Below, one piece after another: positions 12,942 to 23,340 of a stretch of DNA of 64,000 nt. Source of the DNA: Leucobacter luti. Lineage in GTDB: Bacteria > Actinomycetota > Actinomycetes > Actinomycetales > Microbacteriaceae. Where the stretch lies: assembly GCF_004217175.1 (NCBI RefSeq), contig NZ_SHKI01000007.1, positions 243,943 through 307,942 on the forward strand, in the 5' to 3' direction. Position 1 is the stretch's first letter. Each line of letters starts with the position of its first letter. Position numbers and translations under genes: made by a program. Under the pieces are notes generated by a model, which saw only the letters and a list, made by a program, of their open reading frames with translations, had not been told where the DNA came from and searched no databases.

Positions 12942-14165
12942 CTACTTCAGGAACTCTGGGATGTCGAGATCGTCGTCGTCGCCGTCGAACGCGGGGTCCT
13001 TCAGCTGCGCCTCAACCGGCGGGTTCGAGAGGACCTCACCGAACTGGCCCGTCGCGGGCGCAGCCTCGGAGGCCTTCTCCCCCGCGGCGTTGAATCCTGG
13101 GAACCCCAGGCCCGTGGCCTCGGTGGTCGAGGTGGTGGCTCGCGCCCCCGGAACCTGGTCGAGGCTCTCAACGTGGCTGCCGCGGCGGCCGCGCTCGGTC
13201 GTGGGGAGCGGGGCGACCTGGTCGTCGTCGAAGCCCGCAGCGATCACGGTGACCCGCACCTCGTCACCAAGCGTGTCATCGATGACGGTACCGAAGATAA
13301 TGTTCGCCTCGGGGTGCACCACGTCCTGCACGAGGGTGGACGCCTCGTAGATCTCGCTCAGCGCGAGGTTCGATGAGCCCTGGATCGAGAGCAGCACGCC
13401 GTGCGCCCCCTCGACGGACGCTTCGAGCAGCGGGGAGGCTACGGCAAGCTCGGCAGCCTTGATGGCGCGGTCCGCGCCGCGCGCTGAGCCAATGCCCATC
13501 AGCGCGGCTCCCGCGCCCTGCATCACGGACTTCACGTCGGCGAAGTCGAGGTTGATGAGGCCGGGGGTGGTGATGAGGTCCGTAATCCCCGATACCCCGG
13601 CGAGGAGCACCTGGTCGGCCGCGGCGAATGCCTCGATCATGCTGATTCCGGGCTCGCTAATGTCAAGGAGGCGATCGTTCGGGACAACGATCAGGGTGTC
13701 GACTGCCTCGCGGAGCGTGCTCACGCCGGAGTCGGCCTGAGCCGCGCGGCGCTTGCCCTCGAAGCTGAACGGGCGGGTGACCACTCCGATCGTCAGGGCG
13801 CCGATCGACTTGGCGATGCGCGCCACGACGGGTGCGGCGCCGGTGCCGGTTCCGCCGCCCTCGCCCGCGGTCACGAAGACCATGTCGGCGCCCGTGAGCG
13901 CTTCCTCGATCTCCTCTGCGTGATCCTCCGCGGCGCGGCGCCCCACCTCGGGGTCGGCTCCAGCGCCGAGCCCTCGGGTCAGTTCACGCCCAACATCGAG
14001 CTTCACGTCGGCGTCGCTCAGCAGCAGCGCCTGCGCGTCGGTGTTGACGGCGATGAATTCGACGCCGCGGAGGCCGAGCTCGATCATGCGGTTGACCGCG
14101 TTGACACCGCCGCCCCCGACACCGACGACCTTGATTACCGCGAGGTAGTTCTGGTTCCCTGACAC
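12942..14165 (-). CDS. ftsZ: cell division protein FtsZ
   Basis: The tubulin-like GTPase (407 residues) polymerises into the division ring. The GTP-binding signature GGGTGTG is at residues 103-109 and the T7 loop ([11 protein letters not shown]) is present. A variable linker from about residue 320 ends in a conserved tip DLDIPEFLK, the docking site for SepF and other partners. The reading frame stays open upstream, but the GTG at 14165 has GGAGG seven bases before it and gives the canonical N-terminus [20 protein letters not shown] palindrome and two hairpins lie in the 215-base gap after ftsQ. Confidence 0.97.
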   Translation of the reverse strand: MSGNQNYLAVIKVVGVGGGGVNAVNRMIELGLRGVEFIAVNTDAQALLLSDADVKLDVGRELTRGLGAGADPEVGRRAAEDHAEEIEEALTGADMVFVTAGEGGGTGTGAAPVVARIAKSIGALTIGVVTRPFSFEGKRRAAQADSGVSTLREAVDTLIVVPNDRLLDISEPGISMIEAFAAADQVLLAGVSGITDLITTPGLINLDFADVKSVMQGAGAALMGIGSARGADRAIKAAELAVASPLLEASVEGAHGVLLSIQGSSNLALSEIYEASTLVQDVVHPEANIIFGTVIDDTLGDEVRVTVIAAGFDDDQVAPLPTTERGRRGSHVESLDQVPGARATTSTTEATGLGFPGFNAAGEKASEAAPATGQFGEVLSNPPVEAQLKDPAFDGDDDDLDIPEFLK

Positions 14166-14184
14166 CTGGATCCTCCGCCCGTAA

Positions 14185-14205
14185 CCCTCAACCTCTACCT
14201 GAAGT
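14185..14205 (-). promoter_or_regulatory. candidate FtsR/MerR-type site in the ftsZ leader
   Basis: On the plus strand the segment reads CCCTCAAC, CTCTA, CCTGAAGT. It matches the perfect palindrome at 49072-49092 at 16 of 21 positions. It ends 19 bases upstream of the ftsZ start codon. The FtsR homologue of Corynebacterium glutamicum controls ftsZ, so this is a candidate site for the FtsR-like protein encoded at 49132-49809. Confidence 0.4.
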
Positions 14206-14249
14206 TCAAAGTTAGTATTGCTGAATACGTTTCTGAGGTCCACGCTACG

Positions 14250-14270
14250 GGCAGCGCGTGCCGCGCTGCC
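14250..14270 (-). terminator. hairpin 1 between ftsQ and ftsZ
   Basis: GGCAGCGCG and its complement flank a three-base loop. It lies in the ftsQ-ftsZ spacer, where a second, longer stem is also found. It could be a partial terminator or RNA-processing site. Confidence 0.4.
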
Positions 14271-14298
14271 GCAGACACGCCGCAAACCTCGGCAGCGC

Positions 14299-14334
14299 GG
14301 CACCGCCACGCCGCGGCTGCGGCGTGGCGGTGCC
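14299..14334 (-). terminator. hairpin 2 between ftsQ and ftsZ
   Basis: A perfect 16-bp GC-rich stem (14299-14314 with 14319-14334) has a four-base loop, 46 bases past the ftsQ stop. There is no T-run. It probably reduces read-through from the mur genes into ftsZ, leaving ftsZ to its own promoter. Confidence 0.55.
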
Positions 14335-14380
14335 GCCGGGAGCGACCCGGGCCGGAGCGCCGCCGGGCCGGAGCGCCGCG

Positions 14381-15661
14381 CTAACTGAAGACCGGGGCCT
14401 CAGACGAGGAGACGTCGATCTGCTCGATCGGACGGTCCCCCAGTGAGGCGAGCATCGCCGAGAGCACGGTCGCCTTGCGCCGCGTCTGCTCCGCGTCGCC
14501 CCAGAGCACCGCCACACCGGTGGTCAGCACGAACGTCACGTCCTGGCCGCTCGACGCCGTCACCGACACGATCTGCGCGCGCAGCTCAGCGGGCATGTCC
14601 CGCAGCGCGCGCGTTGCCGAGCGGAAGGCGGCCGAGCTCCGGTCGGTGAGTGCCCCCTCCCCGATCGGCACCCCCACCGGGGCCGTCTCGGCCGCACCGA
14701 GCAGCACTCCGGCGGCGTCAAACAGCTCGACGCCGCTGGCCGCGGGCAGCGACACGACCGGCACGCGCTCCTCGATGCGCACGGTCATCGTGTGCGGCGG
14801 CGTGCGCTCCACCGCGTAGCGCTGGATCAGGGCAAACGGTTCGAGCGCCCGGTGCACGTCGCCGTCGTCAACGAGCGCGAGCGGGACGCCCTCGAAGCGG
14901 GCGAGCGCCTGCGCCACGTCGTCCTCGTTCACGGCGGACGCGCCGACGATGGTGACCTCGCGCACCGCCATGAGCGGTGTGAACGCGCCGACCGCCACGA
15001 AGAGCGCGAGCGCGGCAACGGCGCTGAGCACGATCAGCCAGGTGCGCCTGCGACGGCGCGCGGCAGCGGTGAACCGGTGCCGTTCGCGGCGAAACCGCGC
15101 CTTGCGCTGCTTGCCCGCCGCGCGCAGATTCCGCTCGGCCGCCCGCACCGGGTCAGCCTCCCGCGCGTCCCGCGCCTCGCGCCAGCGGGCAACCACCGAG
15201 CGCGCGTCGGAGGAGCCGGAGCCGTCGCCGGCGCGCTCACTGTCGAGCGAGTCGTCCGCGGCGCGGGAACGCCGCACCGAGGAGAGGTCTATCGTGGGCG
15301 CGATCGCCTCCGCCGCGTCGACCACTCCGGCTGCCCGGCCTTGATCCGAATCGTGATCCTGACTCTGGTTCTGGTTCTGGTTCTGAGCCAAACTCTCGTC
15401 GGGGCCGAGACCCGGGTCAGCCGCGCGCTCGGCGACTGCGCTCTCGGCGACCGCGTCGACGTCGGGCGCGGAATCGCGCCCCGCCGCGGCCGCCTCGCGC
15501 GCGGTGCGCGTGCGCAGGCGGTCAAACAGTCCGGGCCGCGGCGCCGCCGCTTCCTCGCTCCCGGGCGCGGAATCGGGTGCGTCCCACTCCGAAGCGCGCG
15601 GAACGGGCGCGTCCGATTCCGGGCGCTCGGGCGCCCGGTCGAACCCGCTCGGCCGTTTCAC
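14381..15661 (-). CDS. ftsQ: cell division protein FtsQ/DivIB
   Basis: This bitopic divisome protein of 426 residues has an unusually long cytoplasmic N-terminus of about 205 residues, rich in Glu, Asp, Ala and Arg, with a QNQNQNQSQ run at about 93-101. A single membrane helix follows (about 207-229), then an extracytoplasmic POTRA domain ([17 protein letters not shown]) and a beta domain. FtsQ bridges FtsL/FtsB to the septal synthase FtsW-FtsI. The ATG overlaps the murC stop by four bases, which supports this start despite the long tail. It is followed by two hairpins and then ftsZ. Confidence 0.9.
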   Translation of the reverse strand: MKRPSGFDRAPERPESDAPVPRASEWDAPDSAPGSEEAAAPRPGLFDRLRTRTAREAAAAGRDSAPDVDAVAESAVAERAADPGLGPDESLAQNQNQNQSQDHDSDQGRAAGVVDAAEAIAPTIDLSSVRRSRAADDSLDSERAGDGSGSSDARSVVARWREARDAREADPVRAAERNLRAAGKQRKARFRRERHRFTAAARRRRRTWLIVLSAVAALALFVAVGAFTPLMAVREVTIVGASAVNEDDVAQALARFEGVPLALVDDGDVHRALEPFALIQRYAVERTPPHTMTVRIEERVPVVSLPAASGVELFDAAGVLLGAAETAPVGVPIGEGALTDRSSAAFRSATRALRDMPAELRAQIVSVTASSGQDVTFVLTTGVAVLWGDAEQTRRKATVLSAMLASLGDRPIEQIDVSSSEAPVFS

Positions 15662-17085
15662 TTCCCCGTGGCCTCGAAGCGGTCGCGCAGCGCGTCGACA
15701 ACCTGGGGGATGATCCGGTACACGGTGCCGCAGCTCATCGTCACCATCACGTCGCCGGGCCGGGCGATCTCGGCGAGGTGCTCCGCCGCGCGCTGCCAGT
15801 CGTCAACGTAGGCAACGCGGTCCTGATCGGTGAAGTCGTTCGAGACGAGCGCGCCCGTCACCTCGGGGACCGGGTCCTCGCGTGCGCCGTCGACGGCGAG
15901 CACCACGGTGTAGTCGGCGCCCTGCTCAAGCACCTCCGCGAACTCGCGATGGAACATGCTCGTGCGGCTGTAGAGGTGCGGCTGGTGAATCGCAACGAGC
16001 CGCCCCTCGCCCACCACGGCGCGCGCCGAGTCGAGCAGCGCGGCGACCTCGGTGGGGTGGTGCGCGTAGTCGTCGTAGACGCGCACCCCACCCACCTCGG
16101 CGTGAAACTCGAAGCGGCGCTTGGTGCCGCCGAACTCGGCAATCGCGGCAAGCGCCGGCCCGGCCGGGAATCCGAGGCCGGTGAGCGACGCGAGCGCGCC
16201 CACGGCGTTGACCGCGTTGTGGCGCCCGAACACCCGGAGCTGCGCCGTGTGCTGCTCGCCGTCGACCTCCACGGTGAAGCGCACGGGCCCGGAATCGTCG
16301 ATCGAGACAATGCGCACGTCGGCGTCGGCTGCCTCACCGAAGGTGCGGATGGCGGCCGCAGCGGCATCGGTGTCGGCGCGCAGGGCCGAGAGCACCTCAA
16401 GCGCGCCGGGGTCGTCGGCAGAGATCACGACGAGCTCGCGGGCGCCGCGGGCGAAGTCGACGAACGCCTGCATGAATGCCTCGCGCGAGCCGTAGAAGTC
16501 AAGGTGTTCGGGGTCAACGTTCGTGATGAGTGCGACCGCGGTGTCGTAGAGCAGGAACGACTTGTCCGACTCGTCGGCCTCGATCACGAAGAGCTCGTCG
16601 GAGCCGGCCCCCGAACTGACGCCGAGCGACTCGATGATGCCGCCGTTCACGAACGACGGATCAGCGCCGAGGCCGAGCAGCCCGGTGACGATCATGCCGG
16701 TCGAGGTGGTCTTGCCGTGTGCGCCGGCCACGGAGACCACGCGCTTGCCGCGCGCCAGCCAGGCGAGGGCCTGCGAGCGGTGCAGCACGGGCAGCCCCGC
16801 CGCGAGCGCGCGCTGGTACTCGGGGTTGTCTTGCCACAGCGCGCCGGTGACGACGAGCGTGTCGGCGTCGCCAACGTTCGCGGCGTCGTGCCCGATCGCG
16901 ACGGGAATGCCGAGCTCCTCGAGCGCCACGGTCGAGTAGTTGGCGCTGCGGTCAGAGCCGGTGACGGGTACGCCCGCCTGGTGCATCATGCGCGCAATCC
17001 CGCTCATCCCGGACCCGCCAATGCCGACGAAGTGCACTCGGCCGAGGTCGGCGGGGATCTCAAGTTCGAGATCGGGATAGATCAT
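15658..17085 (-). CDS. murC: UDP-N-acetylmuramate--L-alanine ligase
   Basis: MurC adds the first residue (L-Ala) to UDP-MurNAc with ATP. The N-terminal Rossmann motif [11 protein letters not shown] is at about 21-31 and the ATP loop GAHGKTT at 121-127; the central (EADESD) and C-terminal ([10 protein letters not shown]) Mur ligase motifs are present. The ATG at 17085 is chosen because AGGAG lies about six bases upstream; a GTG two codons earlier lies inside that spacing. The product is 475 residues. A gap of 70 bases separates it from the MFS gene, and ftsQ overlaps its stop. Confidence 0.96.
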   Translation of the reverse strand: MIYPDLELEIPADLGRVHFVGIGGSGMSGIARMMHQAGVPVTGSDRSANYSTVALEELGIPVAIGHDAANVGDADTLVVTGALWQDNPEYQRALAAGLPVLHRSQALAWLARGKRVVSVAGAHGKTTSTGMIVTGLLGLGADPSFVNGGIIESLGVSSGAGSDELFVIEADESDKSFLLYDTAVALITNVDPEHLDFYGSREAFMQAFVDFARGARELVVISADDPGALEVLSALRADTDAAAAAIRTFGEAADADVRIVSIDDSGPVRFTVEVDGEQHTAQLRVFGRHNAVNAVGALASLTGLGFPAGPALAAIAEFGGTKRRFEFHAEVGGVRVYDDYAHHPTEVAALLDSARAVVGEGRLVAIHQPHLYSRTSMFHREFAEVLEQGADYTVVLAVDGAREDPVPEVTGALVSNDFTDQDRVAYVDDWQRAAEHLAEIARPGDVMVTMSCGTVYRIIPQVVDALRDRFEATGK

Positions 17086-17155
17086 GTGCACTCCTAGTGG
17101 CTCGGCTCGGCCCGCAACTCGGGTCGCGTCTCAAGCGTACCGCGCGCGCCCCCGG

Positions 17156-18355
17156 TCAGTTCTCGGCGCGCCCGCGCTCGCTCGCCTGCGGCACGAGCGG
17201 GACCGCGATCGCCGGGGCCAGGGCGGTCACCGCGATCGCGGCGGGGATCCCCACGAGCCCGATCAGCGCGCCAATTGCGGGCCCCACGGCCGCCGCGGCG
17301 AGAAACTGCCCAGTGTTCTGCACGCCGAGCGCCCGCCCGGCCCACCCGGGCCCGGCGATCTCCGCGACCGCGGTGAACGCGAGCCCGTTGTCCGCCACGC
17401 TCACGCACGTCGCGAGCAGGTAGGCGACCGCCGCGGGAACACTCAGATCGGCCCAGCCGAACGCGGCGGCGAGCAGCAGCACTCCGACCCCGGCAATGGC
17501 GACCAACCGCAGTGGGCGGAGCCTGGACATCGCTCGGTCGCTCCACACGCCCACCGCGATACGACCCGCCGCGCCCGCGAACTGGGCGGCAGCAACGAGC
17601 GCGCCGGCCGCGAGCGGGTCCCAGCCGAAGCCCACCGTAAACCACACGAGCCCGAACGTTGAAAGAGCGAACTGCGGCACCACGAGCAGCACGGAGACGA
17701 GGTGGATGCGCGCGAGCACGCCCGAGCCGCGGTACGGGTTCCCAAGCGGCACCGTGGAGCTTCGGATCGGCCGCGCCGGATCGCGCACCACGGCGGCGCA
17801 GAACCCGAGGCTCACGAGGACAAGCGCGCCGCCGAGCGCGAGCGCGAGCGGCACGCCGCCTGCCACGGCCAGGGCAGGCACGCCGATGGCGGCGATCGCC
17901 ATGCCGAGCGGCTGGCAGGTCTGCCGGATCCCCATCGCGAGCCCCCGGCGCTCGGGCGGGAACCACCCGGTGATCAGCCGCCCACTCGCGCTGTTCGTGC
18001 ACGCGGAGGCCGCACCGCACGCAATCAGCGCGATTCCGAGCGCGAGAAGCCCGTCGACGAGCATTGCCGCGGCAACGGTCGCGGCGGTGAGCGCGAGCCC
18101 GATCAGGATCACGCGGCGTTCGCCGTAGCGGTCGGTCGCGGCGCCCCAGGCGACGAGCGCAAGCACGAGCCCGAGGTTCGGCGCACCGGCGAGCAGCCCG
18201 GCAGTGGCGAGCGACAGGCCCTGCTGCTCGTGAAAATAGGGAATCAGGAACGCCGGCGCCGCGGCGACCACGGTGGTCGCCGCCTGCGCGAGCACCATCG
18301 CGGCGAGGATCACCCAGAGGCGGACGGGCACCCGGGCGACGGGCGGGGCGGTCAC
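17156..18355 (-). CDS. MFS transporter inserted between murG and murC
   Basis: The 399-residue protein has about 12 hydrophobic helices and the MFS loop motif between helices 2 and 3 (WGAATDRYGERR). It resembles general nitrate/oxalate-type or drug MFS porters, but the substrate cannot be told. The GTG at 18355 overlaps the murG stop as GTGA, so the gene is translationally coupled to murG. Upstream extension would be Arg/Ala-rich and lies inside murG. murC normally follows murG directly, so a transporter here is unusual. Export of a cell-wall compound or toxin is possible but not shown. Confidence 0.88.
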   Translation of the reverse strand: MTAPPVARVPVRLWVILAAMVLAQAATTVVAAAPAFLIPYFHEQQGLSLATAGLLAGAPNLGLVLALVAWGAATDRYGERRVILIGLALTAATVAAAMLVDGLLALGIALIACGAASACTNSASGRLITGWFPPERRGLAMGIRQTCQPLGMAIAAIGVPALAVAGGVPLALALGGALVLVSLGFCAAVVRDPARPIRSSTVPLGNPYRGSGVLARIHLVSVLLVVPQFALSTFGLVWFTVGFGWDPLAAGALVAAAQFAGAAGRIAVGVWSDRAMSRLRPLRLVAIAGVGVLLLAAAFGWADLSVPAAVAYLLATCVSVADNGLAFTAVAEIAGPGWAGRALGVQNTGQFLAAAAVGPAIGALIGLVGIPAAIAVTALAPAIAVPLVPQASERGRAEN

Positions 18356-19437
18356 GCTGCCGCGCGAGCCGCGAGCGCCTCGCGGACGAGGTCGAGCAGG
18401 CGCTCGGTGCCGTCGAGCGTGCCGGCGCTGCTGGCGCGCCGGGACATGTCCGCGAGGCGTGCGTCGTCGGCGAGGAGCGGCAGCAGCGTGCCGCGCACCC
18501 ACTCGGGCGTCAGCTCGCTGTCTTCAACGAGCAACGCACCGCCCGCCTCGACCACACCGGCGGCGTTGAAGCGCTGCTCGCCATTGCCCACCGCGTACGG
18601 CACGAACACCGCGGGCACGCCGAGCCCGGCGAGCTCGCTCACCGTGGTGGATCCGGCGCGCGATACCGCGAGGTCGCACGCAGCGAACGCGAGGTCCATC
18701 CGATCGCAGTAGGTGAACACGTGATACCCGGGCACGCCCGGGTCCTCAACCTCGGTGAGCCCACCCCACACGTGCAGCACCTGCACCCCGGCGTCGACGA
18801 TCTCCCGCGCGGAGCCGGAGATCCCCCGGTTGATCGCGCGAGCCCCGAGGGAACCGCCGGTGACCAGCAGCGTGCGCCGCTCCGGGTCGAGTCCGAAGTG
18901 CTCGCGCGCCGAGACCCGGGTCGCCGCCCGGTCGAGGCTCGTGATCTCGGGGCGCAGCGGCATTCCCGTCACGCGGGCGTTGCGAATCGGCGTGCCCGCA
19001 AACGTCACGGCGACGTAGGGGGTGCTGCGCGCGCCGAGCGTGTTCGCCATGCCGGGCCGGGCGTTCGCCTCGTGCACCACGACGGGGATCCCCTCCTTGG
19101 CGCCGGCGCGGTAGGCAGGCGCCGAGGCGTAGCCGCCGAAGCCGACGACCACGTCGATCGAGCGCGTGCGGATCAGCTCGCGCACCTCGCGAACGGCGCG
19201 CGCGTAGCGGGCCGGGAACTTGAGCGCGGCCAGATTTGGGCGGCGCGGGAACGGGAGGCGCTCAATGAAGGCGAGCTCGTACCCGCGCTCTGGCACGAGC
19301 CGCGCCTCGAGGCCCTCCCGGGTGCCCAGCACCACGATTTCAGCGTCGGCCTCGGAGGCGCGGATCAGGTCCGCGAGCGCGAGCAGCGGGTTCACGTGGC
19401 CGGCGGTGCCGCCGCCCGCGAGTAGGTAGCGGGTCAT
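18352..19437 (-). CDS. murG: UDP-GlcNAc:undecaprenyl-PP-MurNAc-pentapeptide GlcNAc transferase
   Basis: MurG makes lipid II from lipid I at the inner membrane face. The 361-residue GT28 enzyme has the N-terminal glycine loop GGGTAGHVNPLLA (about 8-20), a second G-loop VTGGSLGARAIN and the donor-binding region SRAGSTTVSELAGLGVPAVFVP. Its ATG overlaps the ftsW stop by four bases, and its stop overlaps the start of the MFS gene. Confidence 0.97.
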   Translation of the reverse strand: MTRYLLAGGGTAGHVNPLLALADLIRASEADAEIVVLGTREGLEARLVPERGYELAFIERLPFPRRPNLAALKFPARYARAVREVRELIRTRSIDVVVGFGGYASAPAYRAGAKEGIPVVVHEANARPGMANTLGARSTPYVAVTFAGTPIRNARVTGMPLRPEITSLDRAATRVSAREHFGLDPERRTLLVTGGSLGARAINRGISGSAREIVDAGVQVLHVWGGLTEVEDPGVPGYHVFTYCDRMDLAFAACDLAVSRAGSTTVSELAGLGVPAVFVPYAVGNGEQRFNAAGVVEAGGALLVEDSELTPEWVRGTLLPLLADDARLADMSRRASSAGTLDGTERLLDLVREALAARAAA

Positions 19438-20663
19438 CGAGTCCTCGAGTTCCTTCCGGGTGAGCCGGCGCCCGCTGCCGCGAGCTCGGCCTGATACTGC
19501 GCGCCGTCACGCGCGATTGAGATGACCACGCCGATCGCCGCAAGACAGGCGATCAACGCCGTACCTCCTGCACTGATCAGCGGGAGCGGGACACCGAGCA
19601 CGGGGAAGATCCCAATCACCACCCCGATGTTGACGAATGCCTGGCCCACGATCCACACGAGGATGCCGCCCACCACCGCCTTGCCAAACCGATCGCGTGC
19701 GCGAGTGATCACGCGCAGCATCACCACGGTGAGGGCAATGAAGAGCCCGATCACGAGCAGCGCGCCAATGAGCCCGAGTTCCTCGCCGATGATCGCGAAG
19801 ATGTAGTCGTTGTCGGCGGCCGGGAGCCACGACCACTTCGCTTTTGAGCCGCCGAGGCCAACGCCAAAGAGCCCGCCGCCCGCGAGGGCCCACAAGCCGT
19901 GCAGCGGCTGCCACCCGAGCCCGCTGTAGTCCTCGTTGCCGCTGGCGTGCCCGAACAATCGATCAAGACGGTTTTGGCTCGTGACGACGAAGAACACCAC
20001 GGCAAGCAGGCCGCCCACGGCGATCACCGCCAGGCTCTTGCCGCTCACCCCGCCAAAGTACATCGCGCCGAACACCATCGCGGCCATGATCAGCACGGTG
20101 CCGAGGTCGCGGCCGAGCAGCACGACGCCGAGCGCGATGATCGCGCCCGGGACGATCACTGGAATGATCTCGTGCTTCATCTCGCCGAGCAGCGGTTCCT
20201 TGCGCAGCAGCACGGTGCCCACCCAGACCACGAGCGCGAGCTTGAGCGCCTCGGACGGCTGGGCGCTGAAGCTGCCGATCTGAATCCAGTTGCGGTTACC
20301 GTACACCTCGATCCCGAGCGGGGTGAACACGAGGAGCTGCATCAGGATGCCGAGGCCGAGCAGCCACCAGGCCCACTTCTTCCAGAACTGAATCGGGAGC
20401 GCCGCGGCGAGCAGCATGATCGGCAGCCCGATCACCGCGTACATGGTCTGGCGCCAGAAGCCTCCGAAGAAGCCCTGGTCGTTCAGGTACGAGGTGATCG
20501 ACGACGATGACAGCACCATGATGAGGCCGAAGCCCACGAGGAGGAGCGTGATCGCGTAGAGCGCGATCACCGTGCGGTCGGTGCCGGGGCGCAGCAGTGC
20601 GCCCAGGCTGATCCGCGACTGTCCCGCCGCGCCCGTCCGGGCCCCCGCCTGCTCCTGAGCCAT
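19434..20663 (-). CDS. ftsW: septal peptidoglycan glycosyltransferase FtsW (SEDS)
   Basis: FtsW polymerises lipid II at the septum in complex with the transpeptidase FtsI. The 409-residue protein has about ten membrane helices. SEDS landmarks include GNRNWIQIGSFSAQPSEALKL and, near the C-terminus, PVLGVPLPLISAGGTAL. The N-terminus (about 35 residues) is polar and cytoplasmic. It begins five bases after the murD stop and overlaps murG. RodA is the paralogue alternative, but dcw location favours FtsW. Confidence 0.95.
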   Translation of the reverse strand: MAQEQAGARTGAAGQSRISLGALLRPGTDRTVIALYAITLLLVGFGLIMVLSSSSITSYLNDQGFFGGFWRQTMYAVIGLPIMLLAAALPIQFWKKWAWWLLGLGILMQLLVFTPLGIEVYGNRNWIQIGSFSAQPSEALKLALVVWVGTVLLRKEPLLGEMKHEIIPVIVPGAIIALGVVLLGRDLGTVLIMAAMVFGAMYFGGVSGKSLAVIAVGGLLAVVFFVVTSQNRLDRLFGHASGNEDYSGLGWQPLHGLWALAGGGLFGVGLGGSKAKWSWLPAADNDYIFAIIGEELGLIGALLVIGLFIALTVVMLRVITRARDRFGKAVVGGILVWIVGQAFVNIGVVIGIFPVLGVPLPLISAGGTALIACLAAIGVVISIARDGAQYQAELAAAGAGSPGRNSRTR

Positions 20664-20668
20664 CCGAG

Positions 20669-22258
20669 CTACACCAGCTCGTGCACGGCGGCCTGGAAGC
20701 GCCGCCCGCGGTCAGCGTAGCTGTCGAACTGGTCCATCGACGCGGCGGCCGGAGACAGCAGCACGGTATCGCCGGGCTGCGCGATCGCGGCGGCTGCGGC
20801 GACCGCGGCGACCATGATCTCGCTCGGCGCATCGATCTCGGTGACGGGGCGCTCCCCCAGGTGCCGGCGCAGCGCGGCAAGCACGGGGGCCCGGTCCACG
20901 CCGATCACCACCGCTCCGCGCAGGCGGTGGGCGTGCGTGCTCACGAGTTCGTCAATGTCGACGCCCTTGAGCAGGCCGCCGACAATCCACACCACGTCTT
21001 GCAGTGCGCGGAGCGAGGCGTCGGCCGCGTGCGCGTTCGTGGCCTTCGAATCGTCGATCCACACGAGGCCGGCGTGCTCGCCCAGCCGCTGCGTGCGGTG
21101 CGGGTCCGGGACAAAGCTGACAATTGCGGTGGCGATATCGGCGGGCTCGACGCCGCGCGAGCGCGCGAGCGCCGCAGCAGCAAGCACGTTCTGCACCATG
21201 TGCGGCGCGGCGAGGTCGCGCTCAGCGAGCTCCGCGACCGTCACGAGCTCGTACGCCTCCGCGCGGCGCCCCACGTGGAAGCCGCGATCGACGAGGATGC
21301 CCTCGACGATCCCGAAGCCGCTCGGGGGCGGGGTGTCGAGGCCGAAGCTGATCGCCCGGGCGCCCTCCACCACGTCGGCCTCCTCGACCATCCGCTCCGT
21401 GGCGGGGTCGGCGCGGTTGTAGACACACGCGACCTGCGTGCCCGCGTAGACCTTCGCCTTCGCGGCCCAGTACGCGTCCGCGCCGCCGTGCCAGTCGAGG
21501 TGGTCGTCGGCGAAGTTGAGGCACGCGCTCGCGAACGGCGAGATCTCGCCGAGCCGCTCAAGCTGGAAGCTTGACAACTCCACCACGATCACGTCGTAGC
21601 CCTGCGGATCGCGAAGCGCGTCGAGGATCGGCGTGCCGATGTTGCCGGCCGGGGTGACCCGCAGCCCGCCCGCGGCGAGCATGTGCGCGGTCAGCTGCGT
21701 GGTCGTGGTCTTGCCGTTGGTCCCCGTGATGCAGATCCAGTCGGCGACGCGCTCCGTCTTGTCGCGCAGTCGCCAGCCGAGCTCGATGTCACCCCAGACG
21801 GTCACGCCGTGCGCGGCAGCCCAGGTGGTGAGCGGGTGATCCGGGCGGTAGCCGGGCGACACCACGACCAGCTCGGGGTCGAACGCCTCGAGGTCTGCGA
21901 GCTGCGCAGCATCGGCCTCGTCGCAGAAGCGCTCCGAACCGATCACGTCGAGCAACCGCTCGCGCTCGGGGTCGGGTGCGCCGTGGATCACGCGCACGCG
22001 CGCACCCAGCTCGACGAGCGTGTCGGCCACCGAGAATCCGGTCACCCCGAGCCCCAGCACGGCGACCCGCAGCCGGGACCAGTCGTGGTGCCAGCTCGTG
22101 AGCGCGCTCACGCGCTCGGCAACCATGCTCGCGTAGATGTTCGCGTCGGACACGCCATCCCCCGTTCGGTTCTCGGTCGTTTCTGCCGGCTCCGCCGCCG
22201 CACGGACCTGCTCGGTCCGATCCGGCGCGGACTGATTCCGCTCAGGCTGGTGCGTCAT
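20669..22258 (-). CDS. murD: UDP-N-acetylmuramoyl-L-alanine--D-glutamate ligase
   Basis: MurD adds D-Glu to UDP-MurNAc-L-Ala. The Rossmann-like N-terminal motif is [10 protein letters not shown], the ATP loop is [11 protein letters not shown], and the central domain carries [10 protein letters not shown]. The ATG at 22258 overlaps the mraY stop as ATGA, the spacing used throughout this cluster, and gives 529 residues. The first 50 or so residues are polar and extra compared with typical MurD, so a later start (for example [10 protein letters not shown]) is possible. Confidence in function is high and in the exact start moderate. Confidence 0.95.
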   Translation of the reverse strand: MTHQPERNQSAPDRTEQVRAAAEPAETTENRTGDGVSDANIYASMVAERVSALTSWHHDWSRLRVAVLGLGVTGFSVADTLVELGARVRVIHGAPDPERERLLDVIGSERFCDEADAAQLADLEAFDPELVVVSPGYRPDHPLTTWAAAHGVTVWGDIELGWRLRDKTERVADWICITGTNGKTTTTQLTAHMLAAGGLRVTPAGNIGTPILDALRDPQGYDVIVVELSSFQLERLGEISPFASACLNFADDHLDWHGGADAYWAAKAKVYAGTQVACVYNRADPATERMVEEADVVEGARAISFGLDTPPPSGFGIVEGILVDRGFHVGRRAEAYELVTVAELAERDLAAPHMVQNVLAAAALARSRGVEPADIATAIVSFVPDPHRTQRLGEHAGLVWIDDSKATNAHAADASLRALQDVVWIVGGLLKGVDIDELVSTHAHRLRGAVVIGVDRAPVLAALRRHLGERPVTEIDAPSEIMVAAVAAAAAIAQPGDTVLLSPAAASMDQFDSYADRGRRFQAAVHELV

Positions 22259-23340
22259 TGCTGGAGCAACCATTCACCGTAGAAGGCCCCCACACCGGCG
22301 ACCACGAAGAGTCCGGCGATGATCCAGAAGCGCACCACCACCGTCACCTCAGCCCAGCCCTTGAGCTCGAAGTGGTGGTGGATGGGGCTCATGAGGAAGA
22401 TCCGTTTGCCCTTGGTGACCTTGAAATAGATGCGCTGCAGGATCACTGAGCCGGTCTCGATGATGAAGAGGCCGCCGATGAGCAGCAGCAGGATCTCGGT
22501 GTGCGTGAGGATCGCGAGCGCGGCGATCGCGCCGCCGATGCCCATCGACCCGGTGTCGCCCATGAACACCTGCGCGGGGTTCGTGTTCCACCACAGGAAG
22601 CCGGCGAGCCCGCCGAGGAACGCCGCGGCAATCACGGCGAGGTCCATTGGATCGCGCACCTCGTAGCAGCCGGCCTCGTTGCCGGTCGCCACGCACGCCT
22701 GCGCCGACTGCCAGAACCCGATGATCAGGTACGCGCCGAACGCGAAGATCGAGGCACCGGCGGCCAGGCCGTCGAGGCCGTCGGTCACGTTCACGGCGTT
22801 CGTGGTCGCGGTCACGATCACCATGACCCAGATGATGAACAGAATGATCCCGGCGATCGGGCCGAGCACCATGAAATCAAACGGCAGGTCGCGGAACACC
22901 GAGATGTGGGTGGACACCGGCGTAAACCCGGCCTCGTTGGCAAACTGCAGCCCGAGCAGCGCGAAGGACACCGCGATGATGATCTGCCCGGCGATCTTCG
23001 CCCAGCCCCCCAGCCCGGCGGACTTCTGCTGCCGGGTCTTCATGAAATCGTCGATGAACCCGACGAGGCCGGCACCGACCGCCATGAGGATCACGAGCAG
23101 CGCCGACGGCGTGGGAGTCTCCCCCATCACCAGCTTGCCCACGAAATACGCGATCACAGAGCCCGAAAGGAAGATCAACCCGCCCATTGTGGGGGTGCCG
23201 CGCTTGACCTCGTGCTCTTTCGGGCCGTCAACGCGGATCGGCTGACCCCAGCGCAGCCGATTAAAGGCGCGCACAAAGAGCGGTGTGAGGAGCAACGAGT
23301 AGAGCAGCGAGAAGCCGCCGGCGATCAGAAGCGCGATCAT
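22255..23340 (-). CDS. mraY: phospho-N-acetylmuramoyl-pentapeptide transferase
   Basis: MraY transfers phospho-MurNAc-pentapeptide to undecaprenyl phosphate, forming lipid I. The 361-residue protein has about ten membrane helices with the catalytic and Mg-binding motifs [12 protein letters not shown] and [14 protein letters not shown] and the HHHFELKGW block near the C-terminus. Both ends overlap neighbours by four bases (murF upstream, murD downstream). Confidence 0.97.
   Translation of the reverse strand: MIALLIAGGFSLLYSLLLTPLFVRAFNRLRWGQPIRVDGPKEHEVKRGTPTMGGLIFLSGSVIAYFVGKLVMGETPTPSALLVILMAVGAGLVGFIDDFMKTRQQKSAGLGGWAKIAGQIIIAVSFALLGLQFANEAGFTPVSTHISVFRDLPFDFMVLGPIAGIILFIIWVMVIVTATTNAVNVTDGLDGLAAGASIFAFGAYLIIGFWQSAQACVATGNEAGCYEVRDPMDLAVIAAAFLGGLAGFLWWNTNPAQVFMGDTGSMGIGGAIAALAILTHTEILLLLIGGLFIIETGSVILQRIYFKVTKGKRIFLMSPIHHHFELKGWAEVTVVVRFWIIAGLFVVAGVGAFYGEWLLQQ

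Noticed and set aside
14166..14309. 48-residue N-terminal extension of FtsZ
   Set aside because: The canonical FtsZ N-terminus begins at the GTG at 14165 with a proper ribosome-binding site; the extension is not family-like.
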